DNA from: Rhypophila decipiens
Taxonomy: Eukaryota > Ascomycota > Sordariomycetes > Sordariales > Naviculisporaceae
Reading direction: 5' to 3'
Assembly: GCA_033297075.1 (NCBI GenBank)
Contig: MU858164.1
Span: forward strand, 53,686 to 117,685
Length of the DNA: 64,000 nt
The notes below the pieces were generated by a model. That model was given only the letters and a program-made list of their open reading frames with translations. It ran no database searches and was not told the DNA's origin. The position numbers were made by a program, and so were the translations under genes. Shown in pieces: positions 26,555 through 38,274 of the stretch. Position 1 is the first letter of the stretch, and the number at the start of each line of letters is the position of its first letter.

Positions 26555-27740
26555 TCATGTATAATGCACAATGCTCTTGAGCAAAACATCCTCCACGCCA
26601 ACCCCATCCATCGTAAGGTCTCGCCGTTTCACGAGAGCCGGAGCAACAACAAGCTGCACGCGCGGAGGCTTGGACTCTTGGTTGCGCTTAAGCGCTAGCA
26701 CTCCATCGTCATCGTGTACCTTCATTATACCGGCATCGAGCTGATAGTCTGTTCGTTGCAGAAACTCCTGGTTGTAATATCTCCACTCCAACGGGGTTAC
26801 CTGCCGGCTGAGCTTCTTGTCGAGGTTGAGGGCAAGGTCGATGATGTCTACGAGCTGCTCGGCCATGCTGTCTTCGGGACTACCCAATGTGATGTGGAGA
26901 AAGCTATCGACAATGCCCTGTTTCCAACTTCCAATGTCAAGATCCTCTGGGGACTGGCCATCCAGAGAATTCTGAACGATCTGAGTGGTGTTCAGCGTCC
27001 ACCTCCAGGTTGCAATTTCCTGTTCGTGAGACGAAGGCGTTGAACCGGGTTCAGCTAGGTGCGGAAAATAATTAATAAATGCATGCGACTGAGCTATCGG
27101 TCAATTCACCTCGCTGTAAGAACCGCCTTATCTCCACGATGCTCGAGGACACGGTCTGGCCTGCCCAGTGGAAACCCCCAAAGACCTCGGTCGTCAAAAC
27201 CTTCCACACAAACGCTTCGAGAAATCTGGCGAGTCCGACACTCGTTTCGAGTATCTCGAGGTAGGTGGGAAGCGCTGGTGCAGTAGACATCAGGTGGGGA
27301 TAATATTTCGCTTCTCTCGTATTTTCTGAGCGCATCGTTGGCAAGATACGATGCTTGAAATCCTTGGAGCAGACGGTTGCGAAGGAGTCGATGAGATAGC
27401 GAAGGTGGTCGGCTGTCTCGATCAGGTAGCTGTCCGAACACTGGGACGATTCGAGTCGATCCTCGGCGTTTCGTTCGCTCAGTTCTTCAATCAGCTTTTG
27501 CTCACTTTCTCGAATGTCGTAGAGTTCGCTGCGTAGTTCGTCCCGTTTTTGTTTGAGTTCCGCAATCAATATTTCTTGGCGCTGGATCATGTGTTGTTGT
27601 TGCTGGTCCTTTACCGCGCTCTCCTCCTGGTTCTGATCCTGATCCTGTAGAACTGGGTTCATATGTCGCTCAACCCTGGCTGGAGGAAGAAGTGTGGGAG
27701 CATGGGCCGTTGTAGTGTCGGAATGTTTGCTCTCGGCCAT
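26555..27740 (-). CDS. Uncharacterised protein with N-terminal coiled coil
   Basis: Two exons, 27740-27110 and 27054-26555, joined over a 55 bp GT-AG intron (27055-27109). The product is 376 residues. I do not recognise the family. Residues ~30-95 are Gln/Glu/Lys-rich with heptad-like spacing (QDQDQNQEES, IAELKQKRDELRSEL, EQKLIEELSER) and probably form a coiled coil. The remainder is a predicted helical globular part (HLRYLIDSFATVC, FLEAFVWKVLTTEVFGGFHWAG, EQLVDIIDLALNLDKKLS). There is no signal peptide or membrane segment. The frame runs open across the splice join for another ~165 codons with ordinary amino-acid composition, which supports a real gene. It diverges from the HSP12A-like gene over a 925 bp shared promoter, so the two may be co-regulated. 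An unseen upstream exon cannot be excluded. Confidence 0.75.
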
Positions 27741-28665
27741 ATCTTCGACTACTCCGGGTTTTGTGATACGAGCACCGTGGCTGCGCTTTCGCCGCTGCTT
27801 TGGAAAGGACCTGGTAGCTACCTGCGGGGTAGTTGGGTGTCTCGTAGAGTTGATAGTCGACAGGTTTCCTCCTGGCAGCGGTCTGAATGACGTCCTGGGG
27901 AATTCGACAACATGAAGTGAGGGTGGATATAACTGGCGGCAAAGGAAGTACCTGACAGGAAATGGACGTGTTCAAAGTAGGTTAATTGGGTTGTTTAATA
28001 ATTTGGCGGCATGTCCTGGTCTAAGACCGGAATCTGCTAGACCAACCATGAAAGGGTTCGTTCTCTTTCGGCAACTACACATCCACCTCTATGGCAGTAT
28101 CCGGGAAGGTGACGGTCTTGATAAGGAGAAAGGCCAGATCTCCAACCGCCTCATCATTCATGAACCGAGCCTGGCTGAAGCCAGCGCCACGTCACGTCTT
28201 GTTGTCAAAGAGATAAGTGACGGTAAGAGCAAGCGACACCCAATGGATGGTAGTTTGAGAGCCAGGCGATGAGGGGCTATACCTGGCCACCACCCTTTTG
28301 AAGGAACTTGACTGCACAGCCGGGCAACCCGCCAAGACCAAGACTTGTCAACAACTAGAAAACTATTCGTCTTCGGCAACACGGAAATGGAGCTAGTGAT
28401 GCAGTACTGCCCCAGGCGCATGCGACAGCCTCACTATTGCGATCCAGACTTCAACAAACTTGCGCATTCATTATTCCCAAAAGACTTGGGCTTTGTCACC
28501 CCGAAGCAGCACTTGATGACAACCAAACCCTGCCCCTTCTCGGCCGTGCTGTCGGCACCAACGCTTTCCATCGACTCCTGGAAACGGTGCGCAAATTGAG
28601 CAAACAAACCACGGCTGTTGTTGTTGTTGTTGTTGTTGTTGTTACCCTCGCAAACTCAGCTAGCC
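27741..28665. promoter_or_regulatory. Shared divergent promoter region
   Basis: 925 bp between the starts of two divergently transcribed genes, the coiled-coil protein (minus) and the HSP12A-like protein (plus). It contains no gene of its own. The last 50 bp before the Hsp70-like start carry a GTT microsatellite (28616-28643). I see no heat-shock element array clear enough to call. Confidence 0.6.
28616..28643. repeat. (TTG)n microsatellite in a 5' UTR
   Basis: About nine TTG units ending 22 bp upstream of the HSP12A-like ATG. If read in frame from an upstream non-ATG codon it would encode poly-Leu. I place the start at the first ATG after it (28666), because the Hsp70 fold begins soon afterwards. 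Confidence 0.9.
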
Positions 28666-31033
28666 ATGTCTGCGGGGCCAAGCTCCCGTCCTGGTGACTC
28701 AACAGGGGAGGTTTTGGTGATTGGGATTGATTTCGGGACAACGTACGTCGGTTTCAACGTTGAATATCTGGCCCATATTATGCTAACACTTGTCTCAAAA
28801 CACATTAGATTCAGCGGTGTTTCATATGCAACAAAAGCCAGCTACAAAAAGAAGAAGGTCACGCGCATCAGGCAGTGGCCGGGCAGCGGCAGGGATGAAT
28901 GCAAAGTGCCTACCGAGATATGCTGGAGGGAGGGGCACGCCGTTTGGGGATACCAGATATTGGACGAGGAACGACGACTCAAGCTGTTCAAATTACTGCT
29001 CCTCGACCATGAGGATCGCAGCTCCGAGATGCATGCATCTCCATCTCTTGAAGAGGCCCAAACGTACCTGGATGAAGCCGGCATGACAGCCACCAACGCT
29101 GTGACTGAATATATTCAGCTGCTGTGGGATCATGTCAAGGACGTTGTCCGCAAAGATTTGGGCAAGAGATTGCTCAGCAGATTACCATTTCACATTGTCG
29201 TCACTGTTCCAGCCATTTGGAAGCATTCGGCCCGCCAGAGAATGGAGGATGCTGTTAGGGCCACCGATATCATGAAAACACGACCCGGGGTCGGCAGTAC
29301 ATTTTTGGAGCTGGCGCCAGAGCCTGAAGCGGCGGCCCTAGCAACGCTATTGGATCGCCGGCGGTCGACCGAAGAACATGATGTATATGTGGTCTGTGAT
29401 GCTGGAGGTGGTACTGTGGTAAGGATATGACCCTGCCCTTTCGAGAGGAGAGACGAAAACTGACAACCCACTTCTCTCCGCCCGCAGGATCTAATCACGT
29501 ATGCCATCGAGGCAGTCGGCCCTATCCGGATGTCCGAGGCTGTCGGGGGAACAGGTGGGCTCTGCGGCGGATCGTTTGTGGATCAGCGCTTTGAGTCGAT
29601 TTGCCAAGAACGACTGGGCGCACGGTGGGATAACCTCAGCAAGGCTGGGTACAACGAGGTGATGCGACTGTGGGAGTATAATATCAAGCGTACGTTTGGA
29701 GGCAACACGGTGAACGAGTCTCGGGGTTATCCCTTGTCGTTGCCAACCGAGCTAGCGATTGACTTTTATGATTCCGACGACTTGACGGAGGAGCCGCATA
29801 TTATAGGGGGTAAAATCATGTTCAAGGCGTATGAGATACTACTTACTAGATCTGTCTCGATTGTGTCTTGGGAAGCCGCCGCTAACCAACAACTTCTTCT
29901 AGATACCATATTGAACAGGCCTTTGCTGGTTGTTTGGACGAGATTTGGAGGCTCGTCCGAGAACAAATTGAAAGTGCATGGGCGGCCAGTTCCAAAACAC
30001 CAGTTACGGTATACGCCCTTTCCAACAATCCTCTTTCATTCATCCGACTTTCAAACTGACTACTCATAGGGCGTCATTCTGGTCGGCGGCCTAGGAGCAA
30101 GCCCGCATCTATACGACTTCCTGCAGGTCAAACTTGCTGACTGGAATGTCGAGGTCATACAACCGCCTGGGGAAAAGGCGTAAGTACCCCCTTTTCCGTA
30201 GTGCATGTGCACCTAACCCTGTATACATCCTATTAAATCGGGGCAGGCCAAGAGTTAACCACCGGTTCCATTTTAGGCGAAGCGCCATAGCTTACGGCGC
30301 GGTATGCCACGGCTTTGACAACGCTGCACGCGGGTATCATGTGTCGAAGCCAGTTCGGGTCACGTCTACCATCTCACGCATTAGCGTTGGGACGAACCTT
30401 CGAGAACGCTGGGACGAAACAAGGCACGATCAGCAGGATCAAATTTGGGATAAGGATTTGGGTGAATGGAGGGCTGCCAACCAGATACAATGGTACTTGA
30501 GGAAGGTTGGTCTTTCTAACATTCTTTTGCTGGTTTCCTTATTTCGAACAACTGCGCTAATCGGCTCTCTGCTCCCGACTTAGGGAGATCGTATCGATCT
30601 CAGAAGGCCAGTCTGGCACCCCTTTTTCCAATTGCTACCCATGGAGTGGGACGGGCAATGGAAATCGGCCATGTACCAGTGTGAGGACGAGAACCCGCCT
30701 AGCCGAGTTACAAGCACGGTCAAACCGCTAGGCAATTTCTCCTGGTCCCTCAAAGATCGCATTGCCATCTCGAGCATTCCCAACTATACTACCGCTCAAC
30801 AGACAACTATGAAGAGGGTGGATTATGAGGTGGGGATGGTACCCACTGGTAGCAGCGTTAGTTTCCAGGTTAAGGTGAATGGTATACGCCTGGGAACGAA
30901 GAACGTTACTATGCGGGCATTTACCTCTGAAGTAAATTACGAGCAGATGTACGCTGATTTTAATAGCCTAACACTCGAGGGAGATGGATATGCGGAAAAT
31001 AGTGCATATTATGAGGGTGGATTCTATAGTTAA
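28666..31033 (+). CDS. HSP12A-like Hsp70 family ATPase
   Basis: Seven exons: 28666-28742, 28809-29418, 29488-29828, 29903-30008, 30070-30179, 30277-30505 and 30584-31033. All six introns are GT-AG (61-97 bp). The product is 640 residues. It has the actin/Hsp70 ATPase fold: phosphate-1 loop IGIDFGTTFSG (19-29, rebuilt across intron 1), VVTVPAIWKHSARQRM, LELAPEPEAAALA, phosphate-2 loop DAGGGTVDLITY (223-234, across intron 2) and adenosine motif GVILVGGLGASPHL. The C-terminal part does not resemble the canonical Hsp70 substrate domain and there is no EEVD tail. This matches the divergent HSP12A group, which is expanded in filamentous fungi and of largely unknown role. It diverges from an unknown coiled-coil gene and converges on a large NLR-like gene. 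Confident in family, not in function. Confidence 0.94.
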
Positions 31034-31539
31034 GATACTATTCTAGCTTAGTATTTAACTTTTAATTTGAGGAAAACTCAACCGTTCTTAGGGCTATAAG
31101 CTCTAAGATTTCCTTTATATGCCTACTAGAATAAACAGATATAGTAAGTAAATGCATTATATTATAGGAATAACACGATATTTGTTAGTTATACTAATTA
31201 CTATACCTAGTAAGGGAACTTTTAAAAGGACATGAAAATTGCAAAGCATGGCGAGTACAAGCAAAATCATGAGATTAAACAAACAAATGCCAGAACAAGG
31301 CAGAATTTAATCAAGATATTACAAACGCAAGTACAACGAGCAAAAACAAACAAAGCAAAAAAAAGCTATGACCAGACAATCAGACATTTGACAAATGAAA
31401 GAGAGAGGAAGAGAAAGAGTGTCGCCATAAGGTCATCCAGCCCAGCCATTAATACCAGACATCAAAACATCATTACTCCTTGTTCCTCACGATCCATCAT
31501 AACAGACATCAACTTGGATCCATCCCCGTTTACTCTGGC
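31034..31539. other. AT-rich convergent intergenic region
   Basis: 506 bp between the convergent stops of the HSP12A-like and NLR-like genes. Positions about 31040-31230 are strongly AT-rich with many TA dinucleotides, as in RIP-mutated repeat remnants, and end in CTTTTAAAAGGA. The same 12-mer occurs at 26500-26511. Positions about 31250-31430 are A-rich on the plus strand. No gene is seen. Confidence 0.6.
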
Positions 31540-34500
31540 TCAAACAACCAACCACTCCTGGCTAGCAACCAGCACGTGATCGACAGTCCACCTCCTCTTT
31601 TCCTTCGTCACCGTCCCATTTCCATTGTTCTCGGCAATGCCAAAGTGATCTCCCCCATGGCGATGAACATGTCCGTCATCATTAGCATCCGGTGTATCCA
31701 ACGTCCACTCCGACGTCCTCAGCCCGACATACTTGCCAATCAAGTCATCCGACTTATTGCTTCCTCCTCCCTTGGCCTGCTTGGCCCAGCTCTCAGGCGA
31801 GGTACTATGACCCGACAGCCCAGCCTTGCCCAATCGGCTGACCAGCCTCTGATACAAATTCGTAAACTCCTGTTCCGGCTTGGTCCATCCCCCAAGTCTC
31901 AAATACGACCTCTTGAGCAACTCCAACTGCCACGCCGCCGTCTTGGCCAAATCCTCGGCCTTGACCACACCAGCTCCGTTCTCCCCCTCCGCCGCCGCCG
32001 TTCCATTCACGCCCTTCCCATTAGGCGCCGGCAAGTAGCAAACACTCACTGCCCTTCTCGGGCCACCCGGCCTAGAAACACCCGCCTTCTCACTCTCCCT
32101 CAGCAGCGAGTCAATCTCCCTCAAGACCCCCTCGGCAAGTCCCATGGCACGATCAACCCTCCCATCGGTGGTATACAGCGCCCCCAACATCTGCGTCATT
32201 TCAACCGTCACCGGGTCAAGCACACCCCTCGACCTTCTCAAATTATAACACATGCGATCGCAAAGCTCGATAGCAGCGGGGATGTTCTTGGCCGCGACGT
32301 GAGCATGAACCATCATCTTGCCGACCGCCAACACCCGTGAACTTGTCCAGTTCTTTTGCACCTCTCTAGATCGCCAGAGCTTGAGCAGCAGACCTTCCAG
32401 CTCCACGTAATTCTCTTGGGATCCTAGGAGACGGACTATGCCTGCGAGATCGGCGAACTTGAGACGGACAAAGTCTATGCCCTTTTCGCGGAAGATCGAT
32501 AGGGCGCAGCTGGTGATTTCTCGTGAGAGCGACAAGTACTGCTGCCACAGCTTGTTGTCTTGAGCCGGGTGAGGAGCGTCGTCAATGCCAGCGAGGTACT
32601 CGGCCAGCTTGTAGCTGTATTGCACTTGGGCAAGGGAATCATACCACCCCATTCGATGGATGAGTGTGAAGGATGCCTTTGCAACATCCAGTGCCTTGGC
32701 CCAGTTGGACGACTTGAGAAGCGAGAGGACCTGGGCATTTGCCGAGCGGCAGACCAAGGCTGGGAATGAGAAAGTCTTGGTCTGTTGTGTCAAGTAAGAG
32801 TGATAATCCTTGCCTGCTAGGCTGGACAAGATGGCCAGGTAGAGGAGGTAGAGTGCGTCGTCGGGGATGCCCGAGAGGTGGCTGACGTAGCGAGCTTTGA
32901 AGAGGGCAAAGAGCTTTTGGTCCAGGACAGAGATCATCTGGTCTTGGTGTTTCTGCTCGACCCAGAAAGACCGCAGTTTGGCGCCGTGCTCGAGGATGAT
33001 GAAGATTTCGACCCTTTTGCTGGATGAAGTCGTGATGATGGACTTGTATGACTCGTACAAGGAGATCTCGAGCAAGGTAGAAGCCATCACCTCGCTGTAG
33101 CTGAGCAGCACGCTCAACTTGATATGCGCGTGGAGGTGCTGTTCCATTGAGACGAGGAAAACGAAAGCAGTCTTGGCAATGGACTTGTGGTTGTGCGCGT
33201 CAAGCTTGATGATGACGTCGAGATCCTTGTGCAGCACCACGCTGTCGAAATCAAAGCCCGACCCGGAAATGCCAAAGATGATTTGGTGTCTGAGTTGCTG
33301 GACTAGTTTAAGGCCGTACGTGCACAGCCCGGCGGCGATGTAAATCTCGGAGAGGAGACAGCCTGCTTGATACAGCGCGACGGAGCCGCAGGTCGTCGTC
33401 GTTGCGATGCCGATAAAGGCGACGTGCAAAAGGTCCATGATCTTGGCGTGGTGGGAACATGTCTTGCCGCCCAGTTTCTGGTAGATGATGATGATGTCCT
33501 TGAGTTTGTGGAGTGTCGTCTCGTGCCAGACTCCGAGCTTGAGTTTGAGCTCGGCGTAGGCTTCGAGACAGAGGACCAAGGCACGCTCGATGGTGGTCGT
33601 TGTTGTCGAGCCTGGTTTGCCTGTGGTGATGATGGTCACGTACACCTTGGACAGGCGCTTCTTGACTGTCGTGATGATGGTTTCCGTCACGGTGGTGGTG
33701 GTTGTCTTGATGATCTCCTCGTAGATGGTCACTGCCTCGTGGTAGTGCTTTTCGTGGCGTTCGCAGATCTTGGCCAGCGCCAACATGGCCGTGATGAGGA
33801 TCGCCGAGGAAGCGCCAAACACAATGGTCACAGTCTCGCGGAACTTGACGCTGATCTCGTACAAGACCTGGATATCCACCTTGGCGTGGTACTCGAGAAC
33901 GTAAATGTACTTCTCGTAGATGAGTGTGATGACCTCCTCGGTGAAGTGGAACTCTTTGTGGTGGTGGACAAATGTCTCCCAGAGCACGGCACACAGGTGC
34001 TGCAGCTCGGTCCAGGACTTGCGCTCGTGGTAGTACCTGATCAAGATCACTGCAGCCTCAAAGGCATCGTGGTGGCAGTGCTTCTTGCCCTGGTTCAAGG
34101 TGGTCACGATCTGGATGTAATACTCGTAGGCGTCGCTGCGGCCGAGGAGACGGCAGTGGTCAGCCAGCATGTACAAGGTCTTGATGGTCAGTCGGTGCGA
34201 ATGGCCCAGCTGCTTGCGGCACTTGGCCAGAAGCTCAATGTAGATCTCGATGACCTTCTCATGGCGATGGTGCTCTTCGTAGAATTTGATCAAGACGGCA
34301 AGAGTTTCTTGGATGCGGACGTCCTCGATGTGCAGGGATGCCAGGCATGCACGGAAGATGCCGAGGTAGATGGCCTCGGCCTTGTCGAACCAGCCCTGAC
34401 GGTGGTAGCAAACGGCGAGACGAGTGGCAACAGTTATGCACTCGGTGATACGCGTCTCGCTGAGCTTGATGTTGACGTCGGCGGTGAGGATGGCCTTCCA

Positions 34501-37500
34501 GGTGATCTCGAGGGACTGGCGGATGATGATTTCAGCCTCGGCCCAGTTCTCAAGCTTGATGTAGAGGTTCGCGAGCGCAAGGCAGGCATCGAAGAAGTGC
34601 TTGTCGGCCTTGCCCTGCTTGCACCGGGTGAAGTGAGTCTCGTAGATCTCCTTGATGACAGTGGTGGTGTTAGTGGTCTTGGTGACCACAGTTGTCTCGG
34701 TCATCTCCTCGACCACTTCGGTGATGAGGATGGTGGTCTGACCAGCCTCACCGTCGGTGACCTTGCCCTTGCTCTTGAACCAGCCCCAGACCTTGGTCAG
34801 GATAGAGATGGCCATCTCGAGCATGCCAAACGCTTTGAAGAGCTTGCCAATCTCGCGGATGCGGATGATGATGGTCTCGTCCTCGAAGCTGTGGTGCTCG
34901 TACTCGACCCAGAGGCAGATCAGGATGCTGCAGGCTTCCTCCCTGCGGCCGTGCTTCCTAAGGAACTCGATGTATGCAATGGTGATGTTGAGCTTGAGGA
35001 TGTGCAGCTCGACGGTGGCCTTGAGGCGGCAGATCTCCGAGATGCGGCGCCAGAGGGTGATGTAGATCTTCTCGGCCAGGTGCCACTGCTTCTGGGTCTC
35101 ATAGAGGATGGCCAGTTGCAGCAGAACGCAGATACGCTTCTCGCTGTGGAACTCCAGCTCGTCCGATGTCTCGAGGAAGAAGCCGGCGTACTCCTCCATG
35201 TCAATGTCATGGCGACCTGTGATGCTGATCTCTAACTCGCCGAGGTGTTCCCGCAAACCCGAGGCTTGATGTGAGTGCTTGCCGAAGCGAGCGACGTAAA
35301 TCTCGTAGAGCACCTTATAGATGAGGGTGGCCTCGTGCTCCTCCTTGATCTTGACGTAGAGGTCGGCCAAGACCTCGTACCACTTGATGACAATGTCGCT
35401 GGTACTGCCGTGCTTGTGCTTGCAGATCTCAATCATCAGGAGGATCATCTTCTCACGGTAGATAACAATCTCGGTGCGCTTGGTGATGGTGATGGTGGCA
35501 GTGTACTCCAGGAAGAGGTTGGTGCAGGCCACCACGATGGTGCTGAACTTGGACAAGACCACCTGGCCAAGGTTGACGACGCGGTAGAAGTACTTGGCTC
35601 CATCCAGCGTGTTACCCGCGACATGGACGTGGATGTTCCCCATGATGATCAAAGTCTGCAGGACCGACAGGTGCTTCTCGCCGAAGCAAGATTCACGGAC
35701 CTTGAGCGAGAACTCGTGGTGCTCCAGAAGCTTGGAAGCAGGCAGGCCATAGGCGCAGACAGCCCTTTCGAGAAGGGCAAAGTTGCATGAGCCGGGAAAG
35801 TACTCGTGGAAGTCCTTGGCCAAGACAATCTCGCCCTTGGAGCCATAGTAGCTCGATGACTTGAAGTGTGCCCGCCAGTGCTTCACTGCGTAGTACAGGA
35901 GCGGATGGGAGTGAAACAGCTCGTCCACGGTTCCGTCACCGAGGAGGTCAAGGCTGGGCTCGGCCTCATCCGAGTGGCAAAGGACCAACTTGGAGTAAAG
36001 GAGAAGCACAGAGGTCAAGTGCTTGTGAGCATCTTTGACAGAAGGGAGAGACTTGCCCATCTGGGTGTCCCACAAGTAGGTGCGGATGGACTTGCTCTTG
36101 AAGTGCAGACTGCCCTGCTCGATGACGACAATGTCCTTGACATGGTCAGAGATGTGCTTGGGAACGTCGGCTTTAGCGCTGCCAAGCTTGCGGCCTTGGA
36201 CGTTGAGGCGGAGGAGCTCGGCCATCTCGGACACGGCAAGTGGCCTATCAGCCACAAGCATAAAGGCCAAAAGAGTCCGCGTGGTCTCATCCTTGAACGA
36301 GAGCTTGGAGACAAGCTTCTTGATCTGTTCGTCAACACCGCCACCGATGTTGTGTGCTGACTTGGCAAAGCCCTCGGCAGACGATGTGGCATTCTCCTTG
36401 ACGAGGATGCGGACGACAATGTAAGCCCAGAGGAAGGATACCTTGGCCTTGGTCGCGAGTTCAGCGACAACCTTTTCCTTGTCCCCAGAGCTCAGTCCAG
36501 CGAAACCGGCAAGTCTGGAAAAGGAGTGCCGGAAATAGGCCTTGATGTCGTTCTGGAGATGCTGAGGCGTGATGGTGAAGTGGTGGCATCCGTCGCTAAG
36601 GTGAGAGATGGGCTTGGAGAGCGTGATCATGCGGATGTGCTGGAAGCCGCTGATACGCTGACGGAGAGTCTTGTGGAACTCCAGGGGCGTCATCTTTTCA
36701 TCTCTCAGCTCGTGGAACCCGTCGACGATGAGGGCGAGGTTGACATGGCGATCGTTGAGAGTCTTGAGACCAGCCTCGAGAGCCACCCAAAGAGATCCCT
36801 CGAGCTTGGCGAGGGAGTGATGCTTGTCATAGGCATCAAAACTGTCGACCAGCTTGCCGTAAAGCTCAACATCGCCCACGTTCTTCTCAAGAAGCTGGAA
36901 CAGGATGCTCTTGAGGAATGCAAGGACGGTGCACTTCGCAGGAGCGTCGTAGGGAAAGTTGTAAGTGAGAGTCGAGTACTGGACGTGGTCCAATGGTCGT
37001 TGCAGTCTCTCCTTGACCCAGCCGGCAAGCACCGTCTTTCCGCAGCCCGAGTCTCCGGTGATGGTAAGAGCCTTGTCGTTGCCACGGAAGAACTCGGTGA
37101 GATTCGGCTTCAGCCATTCGCATGTGTCCTCGGCCCGCTTCAGGCTCTCATGCACCTGATCATAAAAGGCGCCCTGGGCCGAACGATCCGACTTGAGCCG
37201 GCGGCGGACAGACTCAAGTGAGAGGCGATAGGACTTGGAGTAAAGCTTGATGGACCAGAGTCTGGAGGTGAGGTGGTCACGTCTCTTCCAGATGCCAGCC
37301 ATGGAGGCGCCAAAGGTGGCTTCGAAGTTGATGGTGACAGTCTCGTGAGGCTTGAGGTTGCTGATCTTGCGTCTGTAGTGGACCGAGATGTCGCCGACGA
37401 GCTCGACAATGTCGCAGTAGAGATGGGCCAAGGTCTCTCTCACCTCTCGTGACGAGTTGAAGACGTCGTGGATCTGGCTGACATGGGAGATGAGAAGGGT

Positions 37501-38274
37501 GAGCTCGTAGAGAGCCTGAAACGTGGGAGCCAGTGCCTGTGCCTGGCCAGGACCCATCTCCAACAGAATCTGCGTGCTCCCCAGTGCTGTGATGGCTGCT
37601 GCTTCGGTTCCAGGGCAAAAGGCTCCAATACGGTCACCGAAACTCCAGAGCTGGTAACCGAAAAACTGTGCCGTCCTGAGTACGCGATCCCAGTCGCCCC
37701 CCCGGCGGGGCATGTGGATGAGACGCTCATCTGAGATGTATTCGAGGTACGACTCCAAGTCGAGACTCTTGAACCAGTGCTCCGAGTAGTCGCCCAGCTT
37801 GCAGATGTGGCCCCGGATGCTCCTGGTAGTGTCGAAAAGGCGGGTGACTTGGATGGTCACCGTAGAGGTGCTATGGCTGTTGCTTGTCCTCACTTTAGTC
37901 AAGGCCGTAGAGGATTCTTCTTGGATGGAGACCGTCTTGTCTGACGCACTGTCAGCGGTTACGTCTTTGACGCTGACAACAGCATCAGATGACTTGTGGC
38001 CCTTGCCGGCAAGGCCCTGGACCGACTCCTGGAGGCCAGCACGGATGGTGTCCATGGCTGACAGAGAGCGCGATGGCTGGTCGGTGGCTGGAGTAGGAGG
38101 TTGAGGTTCGTCAGTACTGTCGGCGTTCAGAGAAGAAGACGCTGAACTGCCTCGGCTCCGGAGTCTTCTGCCTGCCACCAACTGTCAGCAGGAGAGCTTA
38201 GAGAGCTTCAACCGGACACTACCGAGTAATTACTCACCTGATATTGATTGGAAGCCCTTTCGCAAGCCCAGCAT
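31540..38274 (-). CDS. Fungal STAND/NLR-like P-loop NTPase with TPR-like repeats
   Basis: Two exons: a 37 nt first exon (38274-38238, MLGLRKGFQSIS) and a 6.6 kb second exon (38171-31540), joined over a 66 bp GT-AG intron. The product is 2,222 residues. Order: Ser/Thr-rich start (~13-110); an all-helical N-terminal region (~110-350); an NPHP3_N/NACHT-type NTPase with Walker A GDSGCGKT (~384-391) and Walker B LALIVDGFHE (~485-494); a helical linker; then from ~880 to ~2000 a long array of helix-turn-helix units resembling TPRs (YYRVVNLGQ, AEKIYITLWRR, AEAIYLGIFRACLAS). The units are interrupted by Thr-rich stretches (TKTTNTTTVIKE, KTTTTTVTETI). Such proteins are thought to oligomerise on ligand sensing in fungal self/non-self recognition. 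The N-terminal effector type cannot be assigned by eye. The second exon encodes 2,210 codons without a stop, so the gene looks intact. Confidence 0.94.

Noticed and set aside
31480..32340. 286-codon plus-strand frame rich in Arg, Pro and Leu
   Set aside because: Antisense shadow of the C-terminus of the NLR-like gene; low-complexity translation.
33367..35235. 622-codon plus-strand open frame antisense to the NLR-like gene
   Set aside because: It lies wholly inside the coding exon of the NLR-like protein. Its composition (Asp/Leu/Val/Gly-rich, no motif) is that of the reverse complement of GC-biased third positions.
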